A stretch of DNA of 64,000 nt from an uncultured Muribaculaceae bacterium (GCA_905233915.1 CAJOFM010000001.1:333492-397491), one strand, 5' to 3'; counted from the first letter of the stretch, positions 51,569 through 60,619 are shown. Program-made: numbers and translations. The notes: generated by a model from the sequence alone, not told the origin.

Positions 51569-53821
51569 ATGAATAAGGCTATGGGAAAGAGAATCTTCAT
51601 TATTCTGATGACGGTGATTGTGTCGTCATTGGCTGCTAGCGCTCAACGCCTGCTACCTGTTTCAGTACAACAGTTCATGCAAGAACGTGATGAGAGACAT
51701 CGATTAGCAGCTTATGGCGTCGATGCAACTGACGCTTTTCGTTTTGTGCCCTCCCACGATGTGGACGGTCGTGAAGTTGTGGATGCCTTTGTGGTAATTG
51801 ATAATGAATCGGTGTTACCTCTTCTGAAAGAAATGGGTGTGATTGTCAATTGTTTATTTGATGGTTTTGTCACAGCCCAAGTGCCGGTAGATCGATTGGA
51901 AACAGTATCACGTTTGAGAGGCGTGAAAGATGTAGAAATCAGTAGGCGTCTTGAACTGTGTACCGACTCTACCATGGCTGTCACTCATGTCAATCAGGTG
52001 ATTAATGGCATCAACAACAATCTGCCTGCCAACTATGATGGCTCTGGTGTGATTATTGGCATTATTGATGTTGGCTTTGACTATCAGCATCGTGCTTTTA
52101 GGATGAATGATGACGCATCAAAGACGCGCATCAGCAGGGTCTACAGTACAACGCTCAAAACAGGCCATCCTGCACGGAATAATAATTATGTGACCATGCC
52201 GGGCTCTGTTTTTATTGGGGATGAGGTGTATAGATTGACTACCGATAATAGCAGCTCATCCCATGGCACTCATACAGCAAGTATTGCGGCAGGAGCCCAT
52301 GTTAATGGCTATGGTGGTATGGCACCTGGCGCTGAGATCGTCTTGTGTGCGGTGAGTGTATTGGATGGCAGCATGTCGGCAGTAGAGGTTACCAATTGTT
52401 TGAGGTACATCGACGCCTATGCCGATAGCGTGGGTCGCCCTTGCGTAATCAGCATGAGCGTGAGCACACCCAATGGCCCTCGTGATGGTCTGGATTTGTT
52501 TTCAAAAGCCATTAAGCAGACGATGGGACCAGGCCGCATCTTTGTCATCTCATCGGGTAATGATGGTGGTCGCATCGCTTATGCCCACAAGTTGGCATCG
52601 CCTTCCAACCCCTTGCGAGTTCTGTTCAAATCCAAGACTTCCAATGATGCTGATTCCTCTTACTTTTATTCGGGATTGGTTGCCGACATATGGATGAGGG
52701 AAGCATCCTATACTCATTACTATAAATTCCATGTCTTTGACCAGTGGTCGCATAAAATAGTATGGGAGTCAGCTCGTTTGCAATCCAAAAACAGGATTAC
52801 TATCGACCAGCTGAGTGATTATTTTGAGCTAGATTTGTCTCGCGACACGATTGGCTTTATAGAGGGCTTTACGGCATCCTCTTATGGAAAATACCATTTG
52901 GAAGTAACGATTCGCAACCTGCGTAACAAGGAGTATGCTTTGCATAACGGCATTAAATATGGCCGATATGCTTTGGGCTTGAGTATTTATCCACGCAAAC
53001 AAGCTTCTGTTGAAATCGATGCATGGGCTTGTAATTCTAGCTCAGGGTTGGCGTCTATAAAGGATGCTGTGACTACGATAAGCGGTGAACGCATTGAGAA
53101 TTTCTATGCTACTCCTAGTGACTCATGTTGCATTGGCACTTATGCCGTAGGAGATTCCACAATATCAGTTGGCGCTTTCGCTGCCCGTAACAGTTACTAT
53201 TCCATGTTGTCGGGAACGATAGTTACCGATAATTCTTACACTGTGGGTGATATTGCCTCTTTCTCAAGTTATCAGGCCGCTAACACTGGACCGACTCAGA
53301 GAGCCCTTCCAACGGTTTGCGCACCTGGCATCTTGGTAGTAGCAGCAGGAAGTCAGTACTCTTATTTCGCAAGAGGTAGCACTTATACTGTCATGCAGTC
53401 CGATGGTAGTTATTGGGGTGCCATGAGCGGCACTTCTATGGCCGCGCCCACTGTAGCAGGTATTATCGCCTTGTGGTTGCAGGCTAATCCCAGGCTGACA
53501 GTAGGTGATGTGAATGACATTATAGCGCAAACGGCTATCAAGGATTCTTTCACGTTGGGAGAACATCACAGCCAATTCGGTGCCAATGGCAAGATTGATG
53601 CTTACGCTGGAATGCAGCTTGTTCTCAAGCGTCTTAATTTCAAGAGAGGCGACATGAACGGCGATGGCATTGTCAATATATTAGACTTGACGTTGCTGAT
53701 AAATTACGTTTTGGGCGATTCCGTACCGGGCATAACTACTTCGCTAGCCGATCTAAACGGGGATTCCAATGTAAACGTTGCCGATGTAGTTGTCCTTATT
53801 GACCTGATATTGAATAATTGA
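51569..53821 (+). CDS. secreted S8 subtilisin-like protease with dockerin-like tail (tandem paralogue)
   Basis: 750 aa. Signal peptide from MNKAMGKRIF or from the second Met (51581). Same order as its upstream neighbour: prodomain to about 128 (DVEISRRLELCTDST), Asp167 (IGIIDVGFDYQH), His232 (SSHGTHTASIAAG), the large insertion, and Ser623 (SGTSMAAPTVAG). Two dockerin-like repeats end it (GDMNGDGIVNILDLTLLI, DLNGDSNVNVADVVVLI), and the protein stops three residues later. It lies 26 nt after the first S8 gene, so the pair is probably one transcript, ended by the perfect hairpin at 53844. Confidence 0.92.
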   Translation: MNKAMGKRIFIILMTVIVSSLAASAQRLLPVSVQQFMQERDERHRLAAYGVDATDAFRFVPSHDVDGREVVDAFVVIDNESVLPLLKEMGVIVNCLFDGFVTAQVPVDRLETVSRLRGVKDVEISRRLELCTDSTMAVTHVNQVINGINNNLPANYDGSGVIIGIIDVGFDYQHRAFRMNDDASKTRISRVYSTTLKTGHPARNNNYVTMPGSVFIGDEVYRLTTDNSSSSHGTHTASIAAGAHVNGYGGMAPGAEIVLCAVSVLDGSMSAVEVTNCLRYIDAYADSVGRPCVISMSVSTPNGPRDGLDLFSKAIKQTMGPGRIFVISSGNDGGRIAYAHKLASPSNPLRVLFKSKTSNDADSSYFYSGLVADIWMREASYTHYYKFHVFDQWSHKIVWESARLQSKNRITIDQLSDYFELDLSRDTIGFIEGFTASSYGKYHLEVTIRNLRNKEYALHNGIKYGRYALGLSIYPRKQASVEIDAWACNSSSGLASIKDAVTTISGERIENFYATPSDSCCIGTYAVGDSTISVGAFAARNSYYSMLSGTIVTDNSYTVGDIASFSSYQAANTGPTQRALPTVCAPGILVVAAGSQYSYFARGSTYTVMQSDGSYWGAMSGTSMAAPTVAGIIALWLQANPRLTVGDVNDIIAQTAIKDSFTLGEHHSQFGANGKIDAYAGMQLVLKRLNFKRGDMNGDGIVNILDLTLLINYVLGDSVPGITTSLADLNGDSNVNVADVVVLIDLILNN

Positions 53822-53843
53822 ACCAATAGAATTGGTTACCAGT

Positions 53844-53895
53844 TATAAAACGGTAGCCGGGCAATCAAGAGCGATTGCCCGGCTACCGTTTTATA
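53844..53895. terminator. very strong bidirectional terminator
   Basis: A perfect 23-bp stem (53844-53866 with 53873-53895), loop AAGAGC, with A/T ends on both sides. It separates the S8 operon (+) from gpmI (-). Confidence 0.93.
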
Positions 53896-53913
53896 TAGAA
53901 TGATAAATTTCAA

Positions 53914-55437
53914 CTATTTGGTCACATCAATGAGACCATGACCTGTCATCTCCTTGGGCTGGGGCAGGTCCATGATTTGCAGGATGCTGGGAGCCACATC
54001 GGCCAGTCGACCGGTATTGATGATGAGTTCAGGATTCTCGGTGACATAGATGATGGGGACGGGATTCAGCGAATGGGCTGTGTTGGGCGTTCCGTCGCTA
54101 TTAATGGCATGGTCGGCATTGCCATGGTCAGCGATGATGATAACCTCATATCCAGTGGCACGGGCAGCCTCGACGGTGTCATGCACACAGCGGTCAACCG
54201 CCTTAACGGCATTAGTGATGGCATTATACACACCCGTGTGTCCTACCATATCGCCATTGGCATAGTTCACAACGATGAAATCATATTTGTCCTCGCGGAT
54301 GGCGGCAACAAGTTTGTCACGTACTTCAAATGCACTCATCTCGGGCTTCAGGTCATAGGTGGCTACATCGGGAGAAGGAACCAAGATACGGTCCTCGTTC
54401 TCGAAAGGCTGTTCACGACCACCGCTGAAGAAGAAGGTCACATGGGCATATTTCTCGGTTTCGGCAATGTGCAGCTGGCGTTTGCCCAGACCTGACAGGT
54501 ATTCCGACAAGGTGTTGTCGATGTTCTCTTTGGGGTAGAGAATGTGCATGTCCTTGAAGGTCGGGTCATACGGGGTCATGCAGTAGTATTGAAGGCCCTT
54601 GATGACTGTCATGCCGTCATTGGGCTTGTCCTCTTGGGTCAGAGCAATGGTAATTTGCTTGGCGCGGTCGTTGCGGAAGTTGAAGAAGATCAACACGTCA
54701 CCCTCTTGGATGCGACCGTCAACTGTTGAGTTGACGATGGGTTTGATGAACTCGTCGGTCACGCCTTCGTCATACGATTCCTGAATGGCACGAACCATGT
54801 CATCGCTCTTCTTGCCGATGCCTTGGGTCAGCATGTCATAGGCAACTTTGATGCGGTCCCAGTTGTTATTGCGGTCCATGGCATAGTAGCGACCGATAAC
54901 GGTGGCCACAACGCCAGCGCTCTGCTTGCAGTGTTCCACCACCTGACCAACGAATCCCTTGCCGCTCTCGGGGTCGGTGTCACGGCCGTCCATGAAACAA
55001 TGAACAAACACCTTCTCCAAGCCGTACTCCTTGGCAATGTCGCACAGGGCCATCAAGTGTTGCTGTGAGCTGTGGACTCCACCTGTGCTGGTCAGTCCCA
55101 TGATGTGCAATGACTTGCCGTTTTCCTTAGCATAGGTGTATGCGTTAATAATTTCGGGATTCTTCATGATGGAGCCGTCCTCAATGCTCTTGTTGATTTT
55201 TACCAAGTCTTGATAAACGACACGGCCACCACCGATGTTAAGGTGGCCCACCTCACTGTTGCCCATCTGTCCGTCGGGCAAACCCACGTCCTCACCACAG
55301 GCTTTGAGCGTGCTGTGCGGATAGGCTGCTTTCAAGAAATCCAGATAAGGGGTCGGGGTACTGTATATCGCGTTGCTATGGCCATTGGGGCCCTCGCCCC
55401 AGCCGTCTAAAATCATCAATAATGCTTTCTTTGCCAT
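53914..55437 (-). CDS. gpmI: 2,3-bisphosphoglycerate-independent phosphoglycerate mutase
   Basis: 507 aa two-domain metalloenzyme that interconverts 3- and 2-phosphoglycerate. [20 protein letters not shown] at the start has the first metal Asp, and the phosphorylated Ser is in [17 protein letters not shown] (near 62). Later metal ligands are in [14 protein letters not shown] and [12 protein letters not shown]. Typical length for the alkaline-phosphatase-fold iPGM. Single gene with a -7 element at 55471. Confidence 0.96.
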   Translation of the reverse strand: MAKKALLMILDGWGEGPNGHSNAIYSTPTPYLDFLKAAYPHSTLKACGEDVGLPDGQMGNSEVGHLNIGGGRVVYQDLVKINKSIEDGSIMKNPEIINAYTYAKENGKSLHIMGLTSTGGVHSSQQHLMALCDIAKEYGLEKVFVHCFMDGRDTDPESGKGFVGQVVEHCKQSAGVVATVIGRYYAMDRNNNWDRIKVAYDMLTQGIGKKSDDMVRAIQESYDEGVTDEFIKPIVNSTVDGRIQEGDVLIFFNFRNDRAKQITIALTQEDKPNDGMTVIKGLQYYCMTPYDPTFKDMHILYPKENIDNTLSEYLSGLGKRQLHIAETEKYAHVTFFFSGGREQPFENEDRILVPSPDVATYDLKPEMSAFEVRDKLVAAIREDKYDFIVVNYANGDMVGHTGVYNAITNAVKAVDRCVHDTVEAARATGYEVIIIADHGNADHAINSDGTPNTAHSLNPVPIIYVTENPELIINTGRLADVAPSILQIMDLPQPKEMTGHGLIDVTK

Positions 55438-55470
55438 GACTGAATTTTGTTTATAATGTGATTAGGGGTG

Positions 55471-55478
55471 CAAAGTTA
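55471..55478 (-). promoter_or_regulatory. putative -7 element of gpmI
   Basis: CAAAGTTA on + reads TAACTTTG on -, 33 nt before the gpmI ATG. No -33 box at the usual distance. Confidence 0.5.
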
Positions 55479-55560
55479 GCATTTTTTTCTTGATTGATGG
55501 CATTTAATGATGCTGCTTAAAGGTTTTTTATGGTTTATGTGATGTTCATGTGCTATTATA

Positions 55561-55596
55561 AAAAGAAGGCACTCCATTTTGAAGCGCCTTCTTTTG
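55561..55596 (-). terminator. terminator of the third C10 protease gene
   Basis: AAAAGAAGGC (55561-55570) pairs with GCCTTCTTTT (55586-55595). On the - strand it is followed by TTATAAT and lies 15 nt after the stop. Confidence 0.85.
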
Positions 55597-55610
55597 TATG
55601 TGTAGATGAA

Positions 55611-57017
55611 TTAATTATTCAGGATCATTGCGATGAGTGCGGTGACATCTGAAACATTAATGTTTTCATCGCCATTGATGTTAGCTATACTTGCATCTAA
55701 GGAGTCAACCTCTGAATTGAGAATAGCGCTGATCAGATCGGTAACGTCACTAACATTTACAAAACCGTCGCCATTGATATCGCCGAGCTTCTTTTCGGGC
55801 TCATCACCGCCAGGAATCACGTAACCCTCATAGGGGAAGCAATTGATAATCATCTCATTACCGCTGTTGCTGCTCTGGCTGAAATCCCACACCTCATCGT
55901 CACCATAAGGATGGAAAGACATGGCGTCGATTTCATACCAGCCGTCGAACTTGCCATTGAAACCCCAGTTCATGTGGAACTTGCCATCGGCATCAACACC
56001 ATCAAGTACCCAAGCGTGACCTTCCCACATGTCATGGTAGGGGATGGGATGACCGGCTTCAAGCTCGGTGCGTATCAGTTCACACCATTCCTCAATGGTA
56101 TATTTGTTAGAATTATCGTTGTAGTATGATGGGTCTTTACCAATCAACTGCAAGTTCTCATTGTAACCAAAGGTTTTAAAAGCAGTTCGTTGATCATAAG
56201 AATAACTACCTGTGCTTGTGCCGCTGTTTCCATAGCGAGACTTGCATGCTTGTCCGCAGTAGCGGCTCAACTTAGCAACTTCATTGGCCTGCTCATCGGT
56301 ATAATCAGCAATAATAGGGTTACCAGTCTCGGGATCGTAGTAGCGGTATGCGTCAACAATCAGGTCATAGTCAAATGTGGTGGCGGGCAGACTGGAGTAC
56401 CACTGGTAGCCAGTTCCCTGATAGCCGGAGAGTTCAGGTACTTCGTTTGGGTATTTCCAGTAGTTCACGATTTGTGCCATAGCAAGAGGGGCACAACCCA
56501 CCGAAGTGCGTTGCCCAGAGGCATTCGTCGGACACTGGCGATTCCAGGGCTCACCTTGTCCCCATCTTGTCTTCAGCAACGGCTCTACAGGGGTCGATAG
56601 TTTGGTTGCCTTGACTGGAACGGTTTTGCCTTTGTAGGCCTGTGCGGTTTCAATCTGGCCTTTGAGCATGTTCAGGTAGCCCTTCATGTTTTCGGGCATG
56701 GCATTCATGTCGATGCTGCCTTCGGTGCCGTAGGCCAGCACTTCCTTAGCACGGTCGTCACCAGCGATGACAACCCAACCGCCACCGTCAATGTTGAAGA
56801 TATAGTAAGCGTTGTCTTTTACACTGGACTTCTCGGTGTGAACCAGCTTGATGTTTGACGTCGAGCTGTTCATGAATTTTGTAGCCCTGTTCTGCTGGAG
56901 AAACTTGCCGGCAGCAGCACGGGCTGCATTAGCATCAACACTATTGGCATACACGCTCGATGATGCCATAGCAAATGCTGTCAAAACAAATAAATACGTC
57001 AGTTTTTTAATTCTCAT
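55611..57017 (-). CDS. C10 cysteine protease with dockerin-like tail, no LRR
   Basis: 468 aa from the ATG at 57015-57017 (MRIKKLTYLF), set by the promoter at 57081-57110; the open frame continues upstream but past the promoter. Signal peptide about 1-24. Spi propeptide (about 25-140, WVVIAGDDRAKEVLAYG). C10 domain with Cys175 in TSVGCAPLAMAQI and His334 in EGHAWVLDG, followed by MNWGFNGKFDGW. Two dockerin-like repeats end it (GDINGDGFVNVSDVTDLI, INGDENINVSDVTALI). It lacks the LRR region of the other two C10 proteins, so it is closer to a plain streptopain. Probably monocistronic. Confidence 0.93.
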   Translation of the reverse strand: MRIKKLTYLFVLTAFAMASSSVYANSVDANAARAAAGKFLQQNRATKFMNSSTSNIKLVHTEKSSVKDNAYYIFNIDGGGWVVIAGDDRAKEVLAYGTEGSIDMNAMPENMKGYLNMLKGQIETAQAYKGKTVPVKATKLSTPVEPLLKTRWGQGEPWNRQCPTNASGQRTSVGCAPLAMAQIVNYWKYPNEVPELSGYQGTGYQWYSSLPATTFDYDLIVDAYRYYDPETGNPIIADYTDEQANEVAKLSRYCGQACKSRYGNSGTSTGSYSYDQRTAFKTFGYNENLQLIGKDPSYYNDNSNKYTIEEWCELIRTELEAGHPIPYHDMWEGHAWVLDGVDADGKFHMNWGFNGKFDGWYEIDAMSFHPYGDDEVWDFSQSSNSGNEMIINCFPYEGYVIPGGDEPEKKLGDINGDGFVNVSDVTDLISAILNSEVDSLDASIANINGDENINVSDVTALIAMILNN

Positions 57018-57080
57018 AATCTCTAAAATTAAGAATGGTTTATGTTGAAACGAATTTGTGTTAAGTATAGATTGCATGCG

Positions 57081-57110
57081 CAAAGATAAAAGTAAATTTT
57101 GAATAATCAA
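57081..57110 (-). promoter_or_regulatory. promoter of the third C10 protease gene
   Basis: On the - strand TTG (complement of 57108-57110), 19 nt, TATCTTTG (complement of 57081-57088), 64 nt before the ATG at 57017. Confidence 0.8.
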
Positions 57111-57198
57111 GAAAAAATGTATAAAAAACGGAGAAGATTGGTAAAGGCAATAGGGCGATATTGGATTGATGGTGCGATTGTGCGTCATTGATGGCACT

Positions 57199-57239
57199 AA
57201 AAAAACACTGGCTCTTGACCAATGTTGGTCGCGAGCCAG
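57199..57239 (-). terminator. terminator of rpsP
   Basis: CTGGCTC-TT-GACCA (57208-57221) pairs with 57226-57239 except for a 2-nt internal loop. On the - strand a run of seven T follows. Confidence 0.88.
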
Positions 57240-57271
57240 CGTTGTTTGGTTGTAAAAAGAACTTGGTCTTT

Positions 57272-57853
57272 TTATGCCTCGGGAGCAGCCTCCTCAGCGG
57301 CAGGTGCCTCTTCAGCTGCGGGAGCCTCAGCGGCAGCAGCCTCCTGAGCAGCCTTGGCAGCCTCAGCCTCGGCAGCGGCCTTAGCGGCAGCGATCTCGGC
57401 TTTCTTCTTGGCTACGGCCTCGGCCTTGGCCTCGTTCTTCTTGGCCTCCTCAGCGATGGCCTTCTTGTCGGCAGCCTTCTTGTCGTCGCGCTCCTTGTTG
57501 CGGATAGCGTCGAGCTTAGCCTGCTTCTCGGCCTTCCAGGCCTCAAAACGCTTCTGAGCCTCTTCCTCGGTGAAAGCGCCCTTCTTGACGCCACCCTGGA
57601 GGTGCTTCATCAGCATCACGCCCTCGCGGGAGAGAATGTTGCGTACGGTGTCGGTAGGAATTGCACCTACGTTTACCCAATAGAGTGCACGTTCGAAATT
57701 CAAACTGATGGTAGCAGGATTAGTGTTGGGGTTATAAGAACCAATCCTCTCAATAAATCTACCATCTCGTGGTGCCCTGCTATCGGCAATAACAATGGGA
57801 TAGAACGCATAGTCCTTGTGACCGTGGCGTTGCAATCTGATCTTTGTTGCCAT
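57272..57853 (-). CDS. rpsP: 30S ribosomal protein S16 with long Ala/Glu/Lys tail
   Basis: 193 aa. The first 85 residues are normal S16: [36 protein letters not shown] and [19 protein letters not shown]. The C-terminal extension (about 86-193) is nearly all Ala, Glu, Lys with some Asp and Arg. It begins as a highly charged coiled-coil-like helix ([18 protein letters not shown]) and ends in Pro/Ala/Glu repeats. Bacteroidota S16 is often longer than the about 80-aa E. coli form; here the tail exceeds the core. Followed by its own terminator. Confidence 0.95.
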   Translation of the reverse strand: MATKIRLQRHGHKDYAFYPIVIADSRAPRDGRFIERIGSYNPNTNPATISLNFERALYWVNVGAIPTDTVRNILSREGVMLMKHLQGGVKKGAFTEEEAQKRFEAWKAEKQAKLDAIRNKERDDKKAADKKAIAEEAKKNEAKAEAVAKKKAEIAAAKAAAEAEAAKAAQEAAAAEAPAAEEAPAAEEAAPEA

Positions 57854-57892
57854 AATAAAACAGTTTAAATTTTTAAAATTAGTTGTTTATTC

Positions 57893-57926
57893 ACACAAAA
57901 AGTGACCTTGTTGAAGGGTCACTTTT
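57893..57926 (-). terminator. terminator of tRNA-Gln
   Basis: AAAAGTGACC (57898-57907) pairs with GGTCACTTTT (57917-57926). On the - strand it is followed by TGTGTGAATAA, within 6 nt of the tRNA 3' end. Confidence 0.75.
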
Positions 57927-57931
57927 CTTTG

Positions 57932-58002
57932 TTGTCCTGGAAGGATTCGAACCCTCGCAAGCGGAACCAGAATCCGATGTGCTACCATTACACCACAGGA
58001 CA
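57932..58002 (-). tRNA. tRNA-Gln (anticodon CUG)
   Basis: On the - strand acceptor TGTCCTG pairs with CAGGACA. D-arm contains GTAATGGTAGCAC. The anticodon loop TTCTGGT sits on stem CGGA/TCCG, giving anticodon CTG. T-arm with GGTTCGAATCC. 71 nt without CCA; the next bases are CAA, so CCA must be added after transcription. One 27-43 mismatch (T-C) is seen. A consensus promoter lies 19 nt upstream. Confidence 0.93.
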
Positions 58003-58020
58003 ATTCCTCATTTGCGACTG

Positions 58021-58050
58021 CAAAGGTAATACTATTTTCGTTACTGGCAA
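58021..58050 (-). promoter_or_regulatory. promoter of tRNA-Gln
   Basis: On the - strand TTG (complement of 58048-58050), 19 nt, TACCTTTG (complement of 58021-58028). Confidence 0.8.
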
Positions 58051-58079
58051 GAAAAAAAGTGATTTTTTTCAACTTTTTT

Positions 58080-59195
58080 TCATTTTTCACTGCTTTGGGC
58101 GCTGGTCAGGTGGGTCGGAGTGACGGTAATGACAGCATATTCTGAGTCGGTGCCGATGCGGAACTTACCGCCCCAGATGCCCATTCCTGAACTCACATAG
58201 TAGTCGGTTTTGCCGCGCTGGTATTGCCCGTAGTCACACTCATACATCTTTCGCGTTACCCAGTTCAATGGCCACACTTGGCCACGGTGGGTGTGACCGC
58301 TCAGCTGCAGGTCCACTCCGTTCTGTTCTGCTTCCTCGAGATGATAGGGCTGATGGTCGAGCAGGATCGTGTAGCTGTGCTTGTCAACTCCTTGCATGAG
58401 CTGCTTAATGCTCTTGCGATTGCGGTTACTGCGGTCATCACGCCCCACAATGGTCACTCCGTCCACCGTCATGATGCCGTCACGCAGGATCTTGATACCT
58501 GTATCGTCAAGCAGGTTCAGGGCCTTGCTCAGTCCTGTGATGTACTCGTGGTTGCCCAGGCAGGCTATGGTGGGGGCGTTGAGCCGACTCAACTCCTCGG
58601 CTGTGCCTTGGGCCTTTAATGGGCGCACGTTCCCGTCAATCATGTCGCCGGCAATGAGAATCAAGTCGGCATTCTCAGCATTAATAAGGTTGACCCAACG
58701 GCCAACTTCGGCACGGCGGTTGTGGAAGCCCGCATGCAGGTCGCTCAGCATCACAATCTTCAGTGGATGCTCAAGCTGCTTGTCGGTCGTGAGGTTGATT
58801 TCCTGTCGTTGCTTGTTGTGATAATGGATGTTCCCGGCGATGAAGGTGGTGAGCATCACTCCCGTCAATACCACTGTGGTGATGGCATTGTCCTTGAGCC
58901 ACGATGCCGGGACCAGATGCACCAGCCTGCCGATGTCAAGCACGAGGAATGCCATCAGCAGGTAGAACATGATGATCAGCCACGAGTTGCCGATTTCATA
59001 CATCGCTGTCGCCATCCCCAGTGGCACTTGGTCGCTCTTGAACTGCAGCACCATGCAGGCCAGTGCCGCCAGCATGAGCAGCAAGATGATTACTTTAACA
59101 GGTATGGAGAATGTCAACACGCGCCACACATGCCAAGACACATATCCTTGCATCACCAGCATGATTGACAGTGCAACAATAAAAAACTTCGCCAT
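58080..59195 (-). CDS. membrane-anchored metallophosphoesterase (YkuE-like)
   Basis: 371 aa from the ATG at 59193-59195; the longer frame runs into the promoter. Four hydrophobic segments in the first 130 residues, then a calcineurin-like domain: MLSDLHAGFHNR near 160, IAGDMIDGNV near 196, CLGNHEYITG near 225, and LLDHQPYH and SGHTHRGQVWP near 285-310. This metal-binding order is typical of YaeI/YkuE phosphodiesterases with the active site on one membrane face. The substrate is unknown. Confidence 0.9.
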   Translation of the reverse strand: MAKFFIVALSIMLVMQGYVSWHVWRVLTFSIPVKVIILLLMLAALACMVLQFKSDQVPLGMATAMYEIGNSWLIIMFYLLMAFLVLDIGRLVHLVPASWLKDNAITTVVLTGVMLTTFIAGNIHYHNKQRQEINLTTDKQLEHPLKIVMLSDLHAGFHNRRAEVGRWVNLINAENADLILIAGDMIDGNVRPLKAQGTAEELSRLNAPTIACLGNHEYITGLSKALNLLDDTGIKILRDGIMTVDGVTIVGRDDRSNRNRKSIKQLMQGVDKHSYTILLDHQPYHLEEAEQNGVDLQLSGHTHRGQVWPLNWVTRKMYECDYGQYQRGKTDYYVSSGMGIWGGKFRIGTDSEYAVITVTPTHLTSAQSSEK

Positions 59196-59212
59196 ATTGA
59201 GATGATTTTGTG

Positions 59213-59220
59213 CAAAAGTA
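59213..59220 (-). promoter_or_regulatory. putative -7 element of the metallophosphoesterase gene
   Basis: CAAAAGTA on + reads TACTTTTG on -, 18 nt before the ATG at 59195. It fixes the start. No obvious -33 box. Confidence 0.55.
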
Positions 59221-59264
59221 GTAAAATAATTGGTCTTGATGGTCGCTATGCGGGCATAATTACT

Positions 59265-59272
59265 TAATTTTG
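59265..59272 (+). promoter_or_regulatory. putative -7 element of the DEAD-box helicase gene
   Basis: TAATTTTG, 24 nt before the ATG. The nearest TTG upstream is 26 nt away, so the spacing is not ideal. Confidence 0.55.
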
Positions 59273-59296
59273 TAGCTAAATTCACATTATCTAGCG

Positions 59297-60619
59297 ATGA
59301 AGGAGATGGAGATATTGCGGGTGGTGAAGGAGCGCATGGGCATTGAGGAGCTTAATGACATGCAGCGGCAGGCACTTGACGCTTGGAAGTCGGGTGGGGG
59401 TGACCTTGTGCTGTATTCTCCCACCGGGACGGGCAAGACGTTGGCGTTTGCGCTGTGCTTGCTGCAGGCGCTTAAGCCTCCCATGCAACAGCTGCAGGCT
59501 GTGGTGATGTCTCCATCGCGTGAACTGGTGATGCAGACGGCTGAGTTATTGCGTGTGTTGGCCACTGGCTATAAGGTGACTCCTTGCTATGGGGGACATG
59601 CGGTGGCCGATGAGAAGGCATCGCTTGCCGTCACTCCCGACATCATTGTTTCCACTCCCGGCCGCTTGCTGGATCACCACAAGCGGGGACATATCGACTT
59701 GAGCGGTACTCGCATGCTGGTGCTTGACGAGATGGACAAATCGCTGGAGTTGGGCTTTGAGGACGAGATGCGGCGCCTCTTGAAACAGATGCCGCGCATC
59801 AACCGCCGCATCCTGGCATCGGCCACCGTGCTTGACGTGGTGCCCGATTATGTCAGACTCCACAACCCTTTCACCCTGAATGTGCTGGAAAAGACTGAAC
59901 TCCCCCAAGAACGCATCACGGTCCGTCATGTCAAAGCTGACAGCAAGGACAAACTGGACACCCTGCGGCGATTGCTCCTGACTCTCAATGGCGGCAAGTC
60001 TATCGTGTTTGCCAACTATCGCGAGAGTGTGGAGCGTATTCATCAGTACTTGGTTAAGAACCGTATTGATGCCGGCATCTATCATGGCGCCATGGAGCAA
60101 CAAGACCGTGAGTGTGTGGTTTCCATGCTTAACAACGGCAGTGTGAGCCTTCTTGTCGCCACCGACCTTGCAGCCCGCGGTTTGGATATCGACACGGTGG
60201 AGCACATCGTGCATTATCACATCCCCGTGAGTGAACAGACCTACATCCACCGCAACGGCCGCACCGCACGAGTCGATGCCATCGGTAACGCTTATGTCAT
60301 CACAGCGCCTGACGAGGTTCTGCCCGAGTGGGTGGTCGTTGATGAACCGATGGAACTGAGTCCTGCCAAACAGATGCCTCGTGCCCCGATGACAACGCTC
60401 TATTTCCAGGCGGGCAAGAAAGAGAAACTGTCCCGCGGCGACATCATGGGTTTTATCGCGAGCAATGGCGGCATTGATCCCAAGAGCATCGGCCGCATCG
60501 ATGTGCGAGACCATTATGCCCTGGCTGCCATACCGCACAAGGATGCCCAAACCGTGCTGGGCCACTTGCCGCAGGCCAAAATCAAGGGCAAAAAGGTGAG
60601 AATATCGATTCTTAGATAA
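59297..60619 (+). CDS. DEAD-box RNA helicase, DbpA-like
   Basis: 440 aa. Motif Q/I region with YSPTGTGKTLAFALCLLQAL near 34, Ia SPSRELVMQT, Ib TPGRLLDHHKRGH, motif II DEMD (not DEAD) in LVLDEMDKSLELGFEDEM, and III SAT in ILASATVLD. Helicase C has VFANYRESVERIHQYL, ATDLAARGLDIDTVEHIV and motif VI YIHRNGRTARVD (usual HRxGRTGR). The C-terminal part (about 365-440) resembles the DbpA RNA-binding domain, suggesting a role in 50S ribosome assembly. The substrate is not provable here. Divergent from the phosphoesterase gene. Confidence 0.9.
   Translation: MKEMEILRVVKERMGIEELNDMQRQALDAWKSGGGDLVLYSPTGTGKTLAFALCLLQALKPPMQQLQAVVMSPSRELVMQTAELLRVLATGYKVTPCYGGHAVADEKASLAVTPDIIVSTPGRLLDHHKRGHIDLSGTRMLVLDEMDKSLELGFEDEMRRLLKQMPRINRRILASATVLDVVPDYVRLHNPFTLNVLEKTELPQERITVRHVKADSKDKLDTLRRLLLTLNGGKSIVFANYRESVERIHQYLVKNRIDAGIYHGAMEQQDRECVVSMLNNGSVSLLVATDLAARGLDIDTVEHIVHYHIPVSEQTYIHRNGRTARVDAIGNAYVITAPDEVLPEWVVVDEPMELSPAKQMPRAPMTTLYFQAGKKEKLSRGDIMGFIASNGGIDPKSIGRIDVRDHYALAAIPHKDAQTVLGHLPQAKIKGKKVRISILR

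Noticed and set aside
18219-57017. A classic cellulosome
   Set aside because: Dockerin-like tails are present but no cohesin, scaffoldin, cellulase or carbohydrate-binding module type 3 is visible, and most tailed proteins are proteases.
57018-57197. Extended N terminus of the third C10 protease (60 extra codons)
   Set aside because: The extension crosses a full consensus promoter at 57081-57110, and only the ATG at 57017 begins a normal signal peptide.
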